Assembly (NCBI RefSeq): GCF_039555335.1
Contig: NC_092628.1
Location: 81,742,315-81,806,314 of the forward strand
Direction of reading: 5' to 3'
Source: Amphiura filiformis
Taxonomy: Eukaryota; Echinodermata; Ophiuroidea; Amphilepidida; Amphiuridae
Length of the DNA stretch: 64,000 nt
This document shows, piece by piece, positions 1-10,254 of this stretch; position 1 is the stretch's first letter, and every line of letters begins with the position of its first letter. The translations under genes and the position numbers were made by a program. The notes beneath the pieces were generated by a model, which saw nothing but the letters and a program-made list of their open reading frames with translations, ran no database searches and was not told where the DNA came from.

Positions 1-1243
1 CAAACTTTTATTTTACTATTTCATTTTATTTCAAACTTCGTAGTAACTTGTTACTTGATCACAGTGTGTGGGGGTGAGTGTATGTGAGTGTTAGTCAATA
101 ACCATTCAACTCTCTCAAGTGCAAAGTGATGTTGTGGACGTGAGAAAAGCCAGGTCATTGTTATTAATATTCATGAGAAGTGTTATAATAACAATAGACG
201 TATCGGCAGGCTTGATTCGCTTGTGTTTTTAGGCTTAGTGAATTCCGCAATTTCAACCTTTAGATCAGACCGCATAAGTATTTTTGTTGTTACATCCTAC
301 CATATTTTCCAGCATACGCCTAACACACTATTTATGTAAGCTAATATTGTTTACACTTTAATGCTTTACCCCACACTGTACTTTACACCAGCATCTCTCT
401 GCTGTCCTCCATCTTGCATACCTGTCGATACCAATCAATTAGATGACGTCATCTTACCAGGGATCGTGTAATGTTGCTTAGTGATTCACGGAGACTGTAA
501 ACAAATGACTGATGGCGCTAAACCAGCAACGCGTTTAACGAACAGGGCTGTTAACGAATTTACTTTTATCATGTTTATTGTTGGGGAAACTAGAAAAATT
601 AAATAAAACAATTACAAAATAAATAAATAATTAAATAAAAAAAAAAATGAATGAATGAATAAATTAAAGAAAGAAAATAGTAAGAATAGAGGCCTAGAGA
701 TCGGAGAAATGAAAAGAGGACTTAAAAAAAAAAAAATTACTAACTTAAATGGAAAATGAACAAGCATTATAAAGTCAGAGGAAAGTCGAAAAGAATAGGG
801 TGAAATAAAGAACAACAACAACAAAAACAAAAAGAAAAGAAAAGAAAAGAAAAGAAAAGAAAGGAAAAGAAAAAAAGGAAAGAAAGAAAGGAAGATACAA
901 AGATTCAAAAGCATTCAAGATCATGATATGTGTAGGCCTATAGGCTAAAGTAATACCATTCTATTTCACATATCCTAAGGATTATTTCAGCTAGGGCCTA
1001 TATTTTATTAGGTAAAACAAGGTAATTTTTTAAAATCCCTATGTGTGTTGTTAAGCCGAAAACGGTGTATTTAAATACAAAATGAGACATTTTACTTGAA
1101 CCTGTAATTTATACTTAGTAGAGAAATTAACTATAGGCCTACATGTATTTGAATGTTATGGGACTTTGTCAATACTGCTGTTTTCTTTGTCGTTTTGCCA
1201 AATTTCTCATACCAAAAATACTACCTAATGACAATTTTAATGA
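1..1243. other. Intergenic A+T-rich DNA, no gene seen
   Basis: I see no exon with convincing coding character or flanking splice sites. The stretch contains a long purine-rich low-complexity tract (listed separately) and otherwise ordinary A+T-rich sequence with TAGGCCTA-like words. Confidence 0.6.
606..900. repeat. Purine-rich low-complexity tract with (AAAAG)n
   Basis: Runs of A interrupted by G, including AATGA repeats near 645-660 and a clean AAAAG microsatellite at about 831-865. The long open frame on the opposite strand (Phe/Leu/Ser only) is a by-product of composition, not a gene. Confidence 0.85.
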
Positions 1244-1312
1244 CTTATCCTTCCATTACTCGTTGACTGCCGATAAACGTCCCAATAAATCGGACTTAGT
1301 CACCGGTCAGTT
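1244..1312 (-). repeat. Dispersed repeat, copy 1 of 3
   Basis: On the minus strand this reads through GTGACTAAGTC, a TTATTGGG..TTTATCGG core and TCAACGAGTAATG. The same order of words occurs on the plus strand at 3921-3995 and 4411-4493. No open frame or terminal repeats were recognised, so the class is unknown. Confidence 0.6.
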
Positions 1313-1470
1313 CTCATGATAGATATCCATGGCTAACGATGGTTAACTATGAAAACATGTTAAAGGACATCAAGAAAATTTTCTAAGTTATTTATTTTGA
1401 GCTCTTTCGAGTATCGACGAGTAATGGATATATTCTGTAGATTTAGGTTTTGTCTGTGACTGCTAATGTG

Positions 1471-2330
1471 AGGCCGTCGTAGGTCGTACGGGGCTCAAAC
1501 TCGGTGGGTGGGTGTAGCTCTGTCCTGGCAAGAAGAAGTTTATGTTCGTTAAGTCATCCGACCCCGGGGCCCCTCCCAGGGGTCATTTGAGGTCAAATGA
1601 CTAAAAACTGTCATATGGGCATGAAACTAGGTCGTACGGGACTCAAACTCGGTGGGTGGGTGACGTTCTGTCCTGGCAAGAAGATGTTTATGTTCGTTAA
1701 GTCATCCGACCCCGGGGCCCCTCCCAGGGGTCATTTGAGGTCAAATGACTACAAACTGTCATATGGGCATGAAACTAGGTCGTACGGGACTCAAACTCGG
1801 TGGGTGGGTGTAGTTCTGTCCTGGCAAGAAGATGTTTATGTTCGTTAAGTCGTCCGACCCCGGGCTCCCTCCCAGGGGTCATTTGAGGTCAAATGACTAA
1901 AAACTGTCATATGGGCATGAAACTAGGTCCTACGGGGCTCAAACTCGGTGGGTGGGTGTAGTTCTGTCCTGGCAAGAAGATGTCTATGTTCGTTAAGTCA
2001 TCCGACCACGGGGTCCCCTCCCAGGGGTCATATAAGGTCAAATTACTAAAAAGTGTCGTATGGGCATGAAACTTGGTAGGTACAGTCAACATTTAAAGCA
2101 GCATTTTTGAAGGTCATTTTGGGGTCATCCAAGGTCACCACGGGTCATCTGAGGTCAAATTAGTAAAAGCTCATATATGGGCATGAAACTTGGTAGGTAC
2201 AGTCAACATTTAGAGTTATAAGTTTAGGTCATTTTGGGGTCATCCAATGTCACCCTGGGGTCATCTGAGGTCAAATTAGTAAAATTGTCATATGGGCATG
2301 TCACCATCAGCCTGGTAATCGCGCCCAGAC
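1471..2330. repeat. Tandem array, ~148-bp unit grading into ~120-bp unit
   Basis: About four copies of a ~148-bp unit (starts near 1481, 1628, 1777 and 1925) carry GGTCGTACGGG, CTCAAACTCGGTGGGTGG, GGCAAGAAGATG and GGGTCATTTGAGGTCAAATG. After about 2040 the array changes to a shorter variant with GGTACAGTCAACATTTA. The same family reappears at 22.3-24.8 kb. Reading frames across it change with the repeats and are not genes. Confidence 0.85.
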
Positions 2331-2804
2331 GAGAACCGCCAAATATGGGTAACCGCCTAGTCTATTTTAAAACTGATGCATCAATGACTATGTTCATCAT
2401 GTCATTCCGTAAATATGGCGGACTACTCAAATGCATTCAACAAAAGCATGATTGCAATCTACCGTGACAGTTCGTCTCACACACATAATCCTGCACTACG
2501 ATCAAATAGGTTGATGACAACATTTGATTGAATGGACTGCACTCCGCCATAACTACGGTGAAGGACACCGGTTGAAAACCTTTGTTTGGAGCCAATCAAT
2601 AATTTCATGCAGGGCCTCTATTGTATCATTCTCACATAGATATAGAAATACTAAATTCGTTCACTATCTATATTTTTACTTCTAGTAGAGCTCCAATCTA
2701 AGGGTTAAAGTTATGTTTTAGGTTAGGTTAGGATTTTTTTAAAGTACCCAGTACAGTGAACCTTATGGTACAAATGCGCGCGAAAATTTTAGCATAGGCC
2801 ATAA

Positions 2805-3262
2805 GCAGCTCGCTTCTGCATGAGGAACTACAAGAGGGAAGCAAGCGTCACCAAGATGATAGCGGAGCTTGGTTGGGAAACACTCGAGCAGCGGAGGGAA
2901 AGTGCTCGACTAAATATGTTACACAAAATTCAAGACAACTTGGTTGGTATAAACAAGGAGACGTATATTAAGCCTTCGCAAATAACTGCCACTAGGACTA
3001 GGAAGCAGAAAGCAGAAGTGCCGTTTGCAAGAAAAGATGTTTTAAATATTCATTTTTTCCAAGAACATTGAAGAAATGGAACTCCATGGGAGAAGACACG
3101 GTAAACTTAAAGCAGAATGATGACACTGTAAATTTAAAGCAAAATGATGACACTGTAAACTTCCAGCAAAATGGGGACACTGTAGACACAATAGACTTCA
3201 AGCAGAATGATGACACTGACGCAGACTTAAAACAAAACGATGGCACACCTGCAATTTAAATG
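2805..3262 (+). pseudogene. 3' tail of a CR1/jockey-like LINE ORF2, frameshifted
   Basis: The frame through 2820-3071 ends in the pattern typical of the extreme C-terminus of non-LTR retrotransposon polyproteins: AARF...NYKREASVTKMIAELGW, then LEQRRESARLNMLHKI and a K-rich stretch. The concluding FFPRT...WNS motif is present but in the next frame (about 3054-3090), so one frameshift separates the two parts. A short tandem repeat then follows within the shifted open frame up to a TAA at 3257-3259. No reverse transcriptase core precedes it, so this is a 5'-truncated remnant. The exact clade cannot be fixed from the tail alone. Confidence 0.7.
3101..3250 (+). repeat. In-frame ~27-bp tandem repeat (DTVNLKQND)
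   Basis: About five imperfect copies of a ~27-nt unit encode DTVNLKQND-like nonapeptides in the shifted frame after the LINE tail. The units differ mainly by substitutions that keep the frame open, with one partial unit inserted (DTVDTIDFKQND). Confidence 0.75.
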
Positions 3263-3698
3263 CGCGCAACCCACACAAGTTAGCGACTTGCGGAAAACCG
3301 CCCTGCTGACTAAACATTCAGAAGGTTCAGAAGGTATTGAAACTAAACTGGTGAAATATGGGACAAAAGTGGAATAAATTCGCGCAAAGCGCTAAAAATG
3401 GCATTCTGTGGCTATAAAATGGCCAAATATGAGGTTAATTTCGACACAAACCAATACACAGGCGTCAATATTGGGGGTGATTATATTGACCATCCCCTGG
3501 CAAAATATTGTGGCATTTATCCCCCCCGATCTACGCCTATGTAATTTAGAGCCCTGTGACTCCATCGGTCTCCCTCTCCTCTCTCTCCTTCCCCCCCTCC
3601 TTCCTTTTTTTTTTTTCCTCCCCTATGCGATACGTAATCTATTTCCTCTTCTTTCTATATCTAACCTCCTTGGGCCTACATATTGGTACTGATATATC
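3263..3698. other. Intergenic, no gene seen; pyrimidine tract
   Basis: Nothing coding recognised. A C/T-rich tract with a poly-T run lies at about 3558-3625. Confidence 0.5.
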
Positions 3699-3758
3699 AT
3701 ACGCTGGCGAAATTACGTAATTAATCGGATTAATTAACATACTGAGAAATAGGTGAAA
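3699..3758. repeat. Short dispersed repeat shared with 63.79 kb
   Basis: The words ATACGCTGGCGAA, TTACGTAAT, ATCGGATTAA and GAAATAGGTGAAA occur in the same order here and at 63787-63841, with a few substitutions and small indels. Its class is unknown. Confidence 0.6.
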
Positions 3759-3920
3759 ACAATTTTGACAAAAGGAGTTGTCCTTGTCAATTTGTAGACA
3801 TGTACTTTTGATTATTTACATAGCTTCTTCTCCAATCACTGTGTAAAACATCCATCCAAAAATCTGATTGCTATTATTATATGGATGAATGGACATATCA
3901 CAAAAGGATTGCTTATCTCA

Positions 3921-3995
3921 ATAGGGCATGTACTTAAGCATTTTTTTTAACTGACCGGCGTTATTGGGCGTTTTATCGGAGGTCACCGAGTAATG
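3921..3995 (+). repeat. Dispersed repeat, copy 2 of 3
   Basis: Shares ATAGGGCATGTACTT, CTGACCGGCG and TTATTGGGCGTTTTATCGG with 4411-4493, and the core with the reversed copy at 1244-1312. It lacks the GTGACTAAGTC segment present in the other two copies. Confidence 0.6.
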
Positions 3996-4236
3996 CCGAA
4001 GATCAAAATCGATTTTATGTATTGTGTATGTATCATAGGACGCTCGTATTAATTGTCTCTATGCGCTTGAGAATTCAACAATATAAATAATGGTAGCTCT
4101 ATTATAATACACATTAATGTTTTAAGCAGATAAAATTCCAAAATATAATACGTTTTCTGCCTTTGCTTGTCACGTGGTAGGCCTATGTTGAAGTTGCGAT
4201 TATATTTTTAAATAAGTTTCAGCTGAATAACAAGAA

Positions 4237-4320
4237 GACAAGTGGCCTAGTGGTCTAAGGCGCTAGGCTCATAGAGTACTAAGCGTTGCGCCGTGAGTTC
4301 GAACCCCGCCTCTGCCAAAC
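4237..4320 (+). repeat. tRNA-Leu-like SINE head or tRNA relic
   Basis: Contains an A-box-like TGGCCTAGTGGTCTAAGG and a B-box-like GAGTTCGAACCC at tRNA-like spacing, with a long variable region as in leucine or serine tRNAs. The sequence 5' of the A box does not pair with GCCTCTGCC at the 3' end and the anticodon stem is poor, so a functional tRNA is unlikely. A SINE head derived from a tRNA is the better reading. Confidence 0.5.
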
Positions 4321-4410
4321 TTTAAAAGAAGTAAATTAAAATTTGACTTTTTTAATTTCATATTTGGGAAATGTGACTGGGAGAATTTATGTATGGTGTG
4401 GAGTGGTGTG

Positions 4411-4493
4411 ATAGGGCATGTACTTTAACTGGCCGGCGCGGTCCGGTGACTAAGTCTTTATTGGGCGTTTTATCGGCAGTCAACGAGTAATGA
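4411..4493 (+). repeat. Dispersed repeat, copy 3 of 3
   Basis: Fullest copy, with ATAGGGCATGTACTT, CCGGTGACTAAGTC, TTATTGGGCGTTTTATCGG and TCAACGAGTAATGAC in order. See 1244-1312 and 3921-3995. Confidence 0.6.
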
Positions 4494-4919
4494 CTCTTAG
4501 GCAATTTATAAACATATAATTTTTTTTACACTTTCACTGGGATCACTGAATAAGAGGAAAACACTCTTTCAAGGTATGGTATAAAATGTTATAATTTTGT
4601 GGATGGAGGTCGTCTGCATTTGTAGACGAGGTTTTACGGTAGGCATAATGATTTAGAATGGCAAACACTTGAGGTAACCATCTGTTGGGCTTACTGTAAA
4701 AATGCTCAGTTTTAGAGACTTAATCGAAGTTGGTCTAAAGTGCATAAAATATAGGCCTACATATTTAGAATGGCAAACACATGACGATTTAAGTCAAATA
4801 TTATTTTAAGTTTAAGTTGGTGTACCACAGACATTTTGCCAACAAAATAAAAATTTTAAATCCTTAAATGAAATCAAACCTTGGTGCTTTTCACATCAAA
4901 CATTTCACATGTTTAATCC

Positions 4920-5105
4920 AAGGAGAAAGGTGAGCAATATAAAAAGAAAAAAGCAAAACAAACCAGCAAAACAAAGTAAAGCAAAAAGTAAAACAAAAAA
5001 CAACAAGAAGAAAAAACCGCAAAACAACAAAGACCATAAAAAACAAAAACAACAAAACAACAACAACAAACTAACAAAAAACAAAAACACAAAACAAACA
5101 AACAA
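4920..5105. repeat. A-rich low-complexity (AAC/AAAC) tract
   Basis: Almost only A with C and G interspersed. Long frames on both strands (Lys/Asn/Gln or Phe/Cys/Leu) arise from this composition and are not genes. Confidence 0.85.
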
Positions 5106-5256
5106 TTTCGAGTTGGGGTCAGGCGTTTTTTGTTTTGCTTGTTTTTTGTTATCACAATTTATGCATATAAAGGGCCTATTGAAGTTGGGTATCCAAATTA
5201 GGCTAAATAAATAGTAGACTAGGGGCCTACATGTACCGTTTTCCCCCATATTCCCA

Positions 5257-5495
5257 TAGACTGCGGAACTCAGTCCTCAATGATAGTCAGTCATTTATCG
5301 TTTGGTCGTTATATGACTATCATTTGAGGACTGAGCTGTTATAATATATTTTCCGAGGAGCAATTTCAGACAATAGCTGGGGATTAGTGGGGCAGAGGTT
5401 ACCTATTGAATCCTTTCATGACCACTGAAGCATAGTCAAGTCTGCCAAGGACACTCGGCACAAATTGAAAGACCACACGACACACGACACCAATT
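5257..5495 (+). repeat. Dispersed hairpin repeat, intact copy upstream of PEX11G
   Basis: Begins with an inverted repeat: CTCAGTCCTCAATGATAGTCA pairs with TGACTATCATTTGAGGACTGAG about 25 bases later. It continues through GAGCAATTTCAGACAATAG and TCCTTTCATGACCACTGAAG. A second copy (6565-7178) lies just after exon 1 of the gene and carries an insertion. With few differences between them, the two copies bracket exon 1. Confidence 0.75.
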
Positions 5496-6127
5496 TGGTG
5501 TTTGTTAGTTTTATTCTAAATGTGCAATAATATTGGATTCTGATTGCTGAATAAACTCATTTAATATGAAAAGTGAAAATTTATGAAGATTTAGTTTTAC
5601 TGGTGTGCGTCCAAAATAGGGTGACAAGCTATGAATAGGGATTTTCTTGCGGGGACCGAAGTTCAACAGATTTGTTTATTTGTTTTTAATATCTCTGGAT
5701 TTTATTTATCTCTATTTTCTTAAATCATGTGATAGAATGTTATCGCAAAAGACCTGCGAATTGTAGAGTTCACAGGGACTCATAATATATTCCGCGATTT
5801 CTTTTTGATCGTATGTAAAATATTAAAACAGCTTTAAGCTTACTGAAATTTATAAGCCTCAAGACAAAGTCACACCATCGAGGTCACACTGCACATGCAC
5901 TCACTGGTTCATGGGTTAGTGTTGCATGGCAAGTTGGCAAGTTCAACGACTACGTTTATAATCATATAGTACAAACCATGCAACATTTCAAATTTATTTT
6001 AAGTTACTACGTTCCAGTTCATGGGTTCTGCAATAAGCCGGTGTGTATTAAAAGTTTGGTGAATTTTTTCGGTCAGCACCAACTACTGTACTGACAACTG
6101 TACCAGCATAAGAAAAAGACAGTCACC

Positions 6128-6376
6128 ATGGCAGCTTCAAAAGTCAAGCAAACTGTGACTCTTCTAGAAAGTTACCGTGGCCGGGATAAAATAATGAGAA
6201 CTATACAATTTACATCAATTTTGACATCTGGGCTGATCAACAAAGTAGCACCTGCCAATGCAGTGAAACTGAAAACAGTTGCCGGTCAACTTGGTTTGTG
6301 TCGAGTGATATTGCGTTTGTTTGATGACATACCAATGCTTGCATACAATGTGTTTGCAGGTGGATTGGGACAAAAG
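6128..6376 (+). CDS. PEX11G: PEX11-gamma, exon 1 (residues 1-83)
   Basis: First coding exon of a four-exon gene (6128-6376, 8016-8194, 10168-10254, 20489-20720) giving 248 residues; vertebrate PEX11G is of similar length. PEX11 proteins insert in the peroxisome membrane and promote its elongation and division. The start ATG sits in ACCATGG, a strong Kozak context, and no other ATG fits. The family signature LESYRGRDKIMR is near residue 13, and the conserved CRVILRLFDDIPM stretch near residue 58. The exon ends in CAAAAG before GTAAGA with the frame complete. All four junctions keep frame. The assignment to the gamma rather than alpha/beta subtype rests on remembered similarity to human PEX11G and the LFDD/HxAWAA pattern. 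Confidence 0.92.
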
Positions 6377-6564
6377 GTAAGAAGAATGACCTAGAAATGG
6401 TACTTCATGAAATGGCAAGTGTATAAATATACATGAAAATGTACTCAAATATCTCATATATCTTCATATCTAGAGCAGGAGAGCCACTCTCAGACATGTT
6501 GTATTAGTAATGATACACATCAAAGGTCAGCCCTGCCCTGGCCACTAAGCACAGAGTTACAGCT

Positions 6565-7178
6565 AGACTGTGGAACTTAGTCTTTAATAATAGTCATTTA
6601 TCTATTGGTCGTTATTAGCCCGAGGTACTCGCACCCCCGTCACTACGATTTCCACTGTCCTTCTCCATACGTCGATCTGGTCCATGGTACACATAAAATA
6701 CCACTTTTTCTCCTAAATACCACTTCCTACCATTCCTCACGTGAAGATGAGACTTAAACAAAACATATTTGGTGCATGTTTGTAAATTTTGAGCACATTT
6801 GAGGATGTAAAAGACCAGACTTGTGACTGTTATCGTTGCCGTGTTTTGAATTCTTCCTATAAATAGATGCTGTCAGTGTGATCGTCATCACCGCTGACGT
6901 GAGTTCACGGTGCCCGCTTTCTACGTGACGTATGGCATTCATGGCCCTATGGTGAGGAAGGAACAACTAGGGCCATGATGTTTTGGGCTAGGTCGTTATA
7001 TGACTATCATTTGAAGACTGAGTTCTTAATATACATTGTACATCCTCCAGGGAGCAGTTTCAGACAATAGGTTGGGATTATTGGGGCAGAGATTGTATTT
7101 TGAATCCTTTCATGACCACTGAAGCATAGTCAAGGACACTTGTGCGAATTGAACGACTTGTCACTCACGACAAAAGAA
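6565..7178 (+). repeat. Dispersed hairpin repeat, second copy, interrupted
   Basis: Matches 5257-5495: GGAACTTAGTC...AATAGTCATTTATC, then TGACTATCATTTGAAGACTGAG, GAGCAGTTTCAGACAATAG and TCCTTTCATGACCACTGAAG. The hairpin loop is interrupted by a separate element at 6616-6990. Lies in intron 1 of PEX11G. Confidence 0.75.
6616..6990. mobile_element. 375-bp non-autonomous element, 8-9-bp target duplication
   Basis: The insertion splits the repeat 6565-7178. GGTCGTTAT flanks it on both sides (6607-6615 and 6991-6999) but occurs once in the uninterrupted copy near 5303. Ends are TAGCCC...GGGCTA, so terminal repeats are very short. A related longer copy in opposite orientation starts at 21183 (shared CATCATGGCCCTA, TTCCTTCCTC and TAGGGCCATGA). 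A target duplication of 8 or 9 bp would fit hAT or Mutator-like transposons. Confidence 0.7.
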
Positions 7179-7374
7179 TGTCAAAGGTCATAAAAGTTAA
7201 ATACCAATACCATAAATATTGGTTTTATGAACAATAGCTGGGTTATAGCATGGTGTATGTGATTGTGTAGTGTGTTACATTGGTTTAAAGCAATTTATGT
7301 TTATGGAGCATTCACACATACACTGGTCTCAAAATTGATTTTGCACACAACTCTTGAGTAGGCCTACATTACAA

Positions 7375-7540
7375 TTAGAGATTAATAACTCATGATCGGT
7401 TATTTGGAAGGCATTGTGAAAATCTAAACATTTTGCCTTTGGAACCGACGAATGATATTCCGAGGTCCAAACCAAAATGTTTAGATTTTTCACAATGCCC
7501 GACATATTACCAATGCAAAGTTATTAACCTCATTAAACTG
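7375..7540. mobile_element. Fold-back element in PEX11G intron 1
   Basis: GCATTGTGAAAATCTAAACA (from 7411) pairs with TGTTTAGATTTTTCACAATGC (ending 7498), and weaker complementarity around TTAATAACT extends the arms outward. This is a short hairpin MITE-like repeat. Target duplication not identified. Confidence 0.6.
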
Positions 7541-8015
7541 TCACTTTAATCTCTTCACTTTACAAAATAACACAAATTTTGCTCAAAAGTTTATAAAAAT
7601 AGATGATTTTTACATCTTCCCTTTCCCAAAATCGATCAGGCTAAAACATGACGCGACCAATAACAAAAGTGCGATAACAATCTGTGCAAATATGGTAGCG
7701 CCAAGCAATCCAAATACGGCAGCCAGCGCGTGCGCAATTTGTTCGACGCACAACAACACGCAAACTCCGGTCAATTGTGTGCGACATTGGAACAATTACG
7801 CATTTTGCGGTCAATTGTGAGATATTAATGACCTCGATTTCACAAATAACTAAATGTAATTGGATCGCACACATCGCGTTTAATAATGAGGTTATGAATA
7901 GCAAACAACCCATTGGGGTGTTAGGGTTAAGGCAGGGAGTGACACATAAAATTAATTACTGAATTTGATTTTTATTATTTACTGAATTTGATTTTTATTA
8001 TTGTCTTACTTACAG

Positions 8016-8194
8016 GAAAAAGACCCACTTGTGCGAGTACTGAGCTTGATTAAAGGATGCATTGACCAATTGTTCTTCCCAGTTGAGCACATTGCATGGG
8101 CAGCAGAAAACAAACTGATTGATATAGGCTCAGCAAAATGGTGGCTTATATCAGTGTCGATGTGGGGCATTTCATTGTGTTTTGACATCATGAG
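8016..8194 (+). CDS. PEX11G: PEX11-gamma, exon 2
   Basis: Opens after a TTACAG acceptor with GAAAAAGACCC and reads EKDPLVRVLSLIKG, then CIDQLFFPVEHIAWAAE and SAKWWLISVSMWGISLCFDIM. The HIAWAA block and the WW before a hydrophobic helix are the features I associate with PEX11G; the helix is the first membrane-associated segment. It ends with two bases of a split Arg codon before GTTAGT, which exon 3 completes. The ORF extends past the donor, but that extension is intronic. Confidence 0.92.
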
Positions 8195-8669
8195 GTTAGT
8201 AACAGGTTTTAAAATCATCATTATGTTCACAGCTTGTGGATTCAATGATGGTATGTGCTGCCGTATTTGCTTGTTGCTCAATGAGTCTTTTCACTATTTT
8301 CCCTTATCAGTTTTCTTTTTGACATGGAGGCAATGGGGTTGCAAAATAGTTCTTGAAGTATAGTGAATCCATCACCTTTTGGCGACAGATTTATCATGGA
8401 GGTATATAAATAAATGGAGAATGATCCAGCCAAGCCTCTTTTGTACTACGTTGGTTATGACCAATTATTGTTGAATAGGCAATTTCAGGCTTATATTGAT
8501 TATGCTAAGCTGATTACATTGTGAAGTCTGTTTCACTGGCCATTGATTTCAATGGGGTAAAATGAAGTTTAGGGCCTATACTTATTGGAAAGTGCTCATG
8601 TTTCATAAAATTTTGATATCAAAATCTCATTTTCGCCAAAAATTGAGTGCTTAAATTGCATCAAGAAAT

Positions 8670-8815
8670 CAGTCTTTTGAAAAAAGAAACACCTTATCTG
8701 TTGTCATCTTGTGACTCCCTACATTTTGGTCATGAAAAATTGAATTATGACTTTTTTTCCAAAAGTTATGACCCCCATATATTTGGAACCCTCCTCCAAA
8801 GAAAATTATAGCCTC
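8670..8815 (+). repeat. Dispersed repeat shared with 40.5 kb
   Basis: ATCAGTCTTTTGAA, GTCATCTTGTGACTCCCTAC, TTTGGTCAT and TATGACCCCCATA recur in the same order and strand near 40540-40640. Unknown class. Confidence 0.6.
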
Positions 8816-9795
8816 CTAATAATATTAATAATCATTTAGGCCTAAATACTGATAATTATTTATTATACAATGAGAAGTTTAATGATGATGATTTAGGCGG
8901 CCTATAATGATTTCATGACAATACAGAATTTAAAGTTTAAAAACAATAACATGACATATCCGTCATGGCACTCAATCAATTTGACCCGAAGCTTCAACCA
9001 AAATCACGATTATCATACACTGAACTATGAGAAACTGTTTAAACAAAGTATGTAGGGCCTATACATTCCGTATATCAATTCCTCTCTAGAAAAGATTAAT
9101 GTCTGATCATCACTTTTGCTTGAATTCCGAAGTACTTCCGGTAAATTTTGCTCGCGCGTAACTCAAATGGCCCAAATTGGCCCAACATAATTTTTTCATA
9201 ATCGGAAGGTAAAAACGTTTTGCTTTCATTTGCACTATATTTGAACTCCCTCAGACCCCCTTAAAAGCTTAATATATGAACATGAAAACTAAGTATATTT
9301 GTCAAGTTACGGCACAACTAGTGTAGAAAACAGTTTCATAACTTGAGAACAGAACATCCGAATTTCTTCGGGTTTTCGCACGATCATACATTGCAACTAT
9401 AAGCTATCAGAACTGGTGACTTTGAACTAGCTGATTGACTAGCTGACGTCATTATACAGTCTCTTTTACAAGGCTTCCGCACGGTCAATGCAGGGTCAAT
9501 TCCTATGAGGAAATTTTGGGAGTGACAATCAATGAACCATGGTAGAGGCTCATAACCATCGTGGAGATCAATAGCTTGGCTGAAGTGGCTGGTCAATTCA
9601 AGTTTGGTGACTCATTGAATAGAGGTAACGGGATAATCTCCACTTAAGAGATTAGAATTCTGGCGATCAGTCTCCATTTATTTATATACCTCCATGGATT
9701 TATGTACAAATGTGCATAAAGCGGTTGAAAATTCAACCTATAAGCGGTCATTCAACCATACCTTCATGCAAGTCATCCCATAGTATTTTGCAGAT

Positions 9796-9942
9796 TTGCA
9801 CAAAGGATCACTTATAGGTTGAATTTCTATTCTGCCTAATCATGAATCATGAAGCTCCTGTGGTCAAGTGGTTAAGGCACAGATCTTGTAAACTTGAGTC
9901 CTGGGTTCAATTCCCAGGTGGGATCAGTTTTCCTGTTTCCTC
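9796..9942 (+). repeat. tRNA-Thr-like SINE, tandem copy 1
   Basis: Unit begins TTGCACAAAGGATCAC and carries a tRNA-like body from about 9852: A box TGGTCAAGTGGTTAAGG, a loop with TGT in the anticodon position, and B box GGGTTCAATTCCC within a good T stem. The 5' bases do not pair with the 3' end as an acceptor stem would. A downstream tail TTTTCCTGTTTCC is shared with copy 2. Confidence 0.65.
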
Positions 9943-10089
9943 CTTGCACAAAGGACTGCTTATAGGTTGAATGTCCAGTCTGCCCAATCATGAAGCTTCT
10001 GTGGCCAAGTGGTTAAGGTGCAGGCCTCGTAAACCTGAGGTCCTGGGTTCAATTCCCAGGTGGGATTACTTTTCCTGTTTCCACCTTTA
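9943..10089 (+). repeat. tRNA-Thr-like SINE, tandem copy 2
   Basis: Direct repeat of the preceding unit at a period near 147 bp. A box GTGGCCAAGTGGTTAAGG, loop CTCGTAA (CGT in the anticodon position) between CAGGC and ACCTG, and B box GGGTTCAATTCCC with CTGGG/CCCAG stem. Copy 2 folds better than copy 1, yet still lacks an acceptor stem. It ends about 80 bp upstream of PEX11G exon 3. Confidence 0.65.
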
Positions 10090-10167
10090 ATAATTGCTTG
10101 ATGGTGAAACTTATATAATATTATTATAGTTTATTTATAAAGAAATTTGTGTGTTGATTTCTTGCAG

Positions 10168-10254
10168 ATGTGCAGTGCAACTTCTCAAGCAGCATCAGAA
10201 AATTAAGACTGTTCGAAAAGACTTGGAGACAGAGCATCCACCAAGCAGTGATGG
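10168..10254 (+). CDS. PEX11G: PEX11-gamma, exon 3
   Basis: Short 87-base exon after TTGCAG. With the two bases left from exon 2 it reads RCAVQLLKQHQKIK, then TVRKDLETEHPPSSD, a basic and acidic linker between membrane segments. The donor must be GT at 10255-10256, because the alternative GT four bases on would put an in-frame TAG inside the exon. Two bases of a Gly codon are left for exon 4, which supplies the third. Support comes from splice signals and frame rather than strong sequence conservation. Confidence 0.82.

Larger units (their letters stand above)
8195..10167 (+). other. PEX11G intron 2
   Basis: Contains a dispersed repeat at about 8670-8815 (shared ATCAGTCTT, GTCATCTTGTGACTCCC and TATGACCCCCATA with 40540-40640) and the tandem tRNA-like SINEs at 9793-10086. 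No other gene was seen. Confidence 0.7.

Noticed and set aside
612..914. 100-codon minus-strand open frame of Phe/Leu/Ser
   Set aside because: Entirely within a purine-rich low-complexity tract; composition explains it.
1597..1848. Open frame with internally repeated protein
   Set aside because: Runs through the ~148-bp tandem array and repeats with it.
4237..4320. Functional tRNA gene
   Set aside because: A and B boxes are present but no acceptor stem and a poor anticodon arm; the same applies at 9852, 9992, 54436 and 59755.
4905..5249. Open frames on both strands over the A-rich tract
   Set aside because: Lys/Asn/Gln or Phe/Cys/Leu homopolymer-like products of low-complexity DNA; no family signal.
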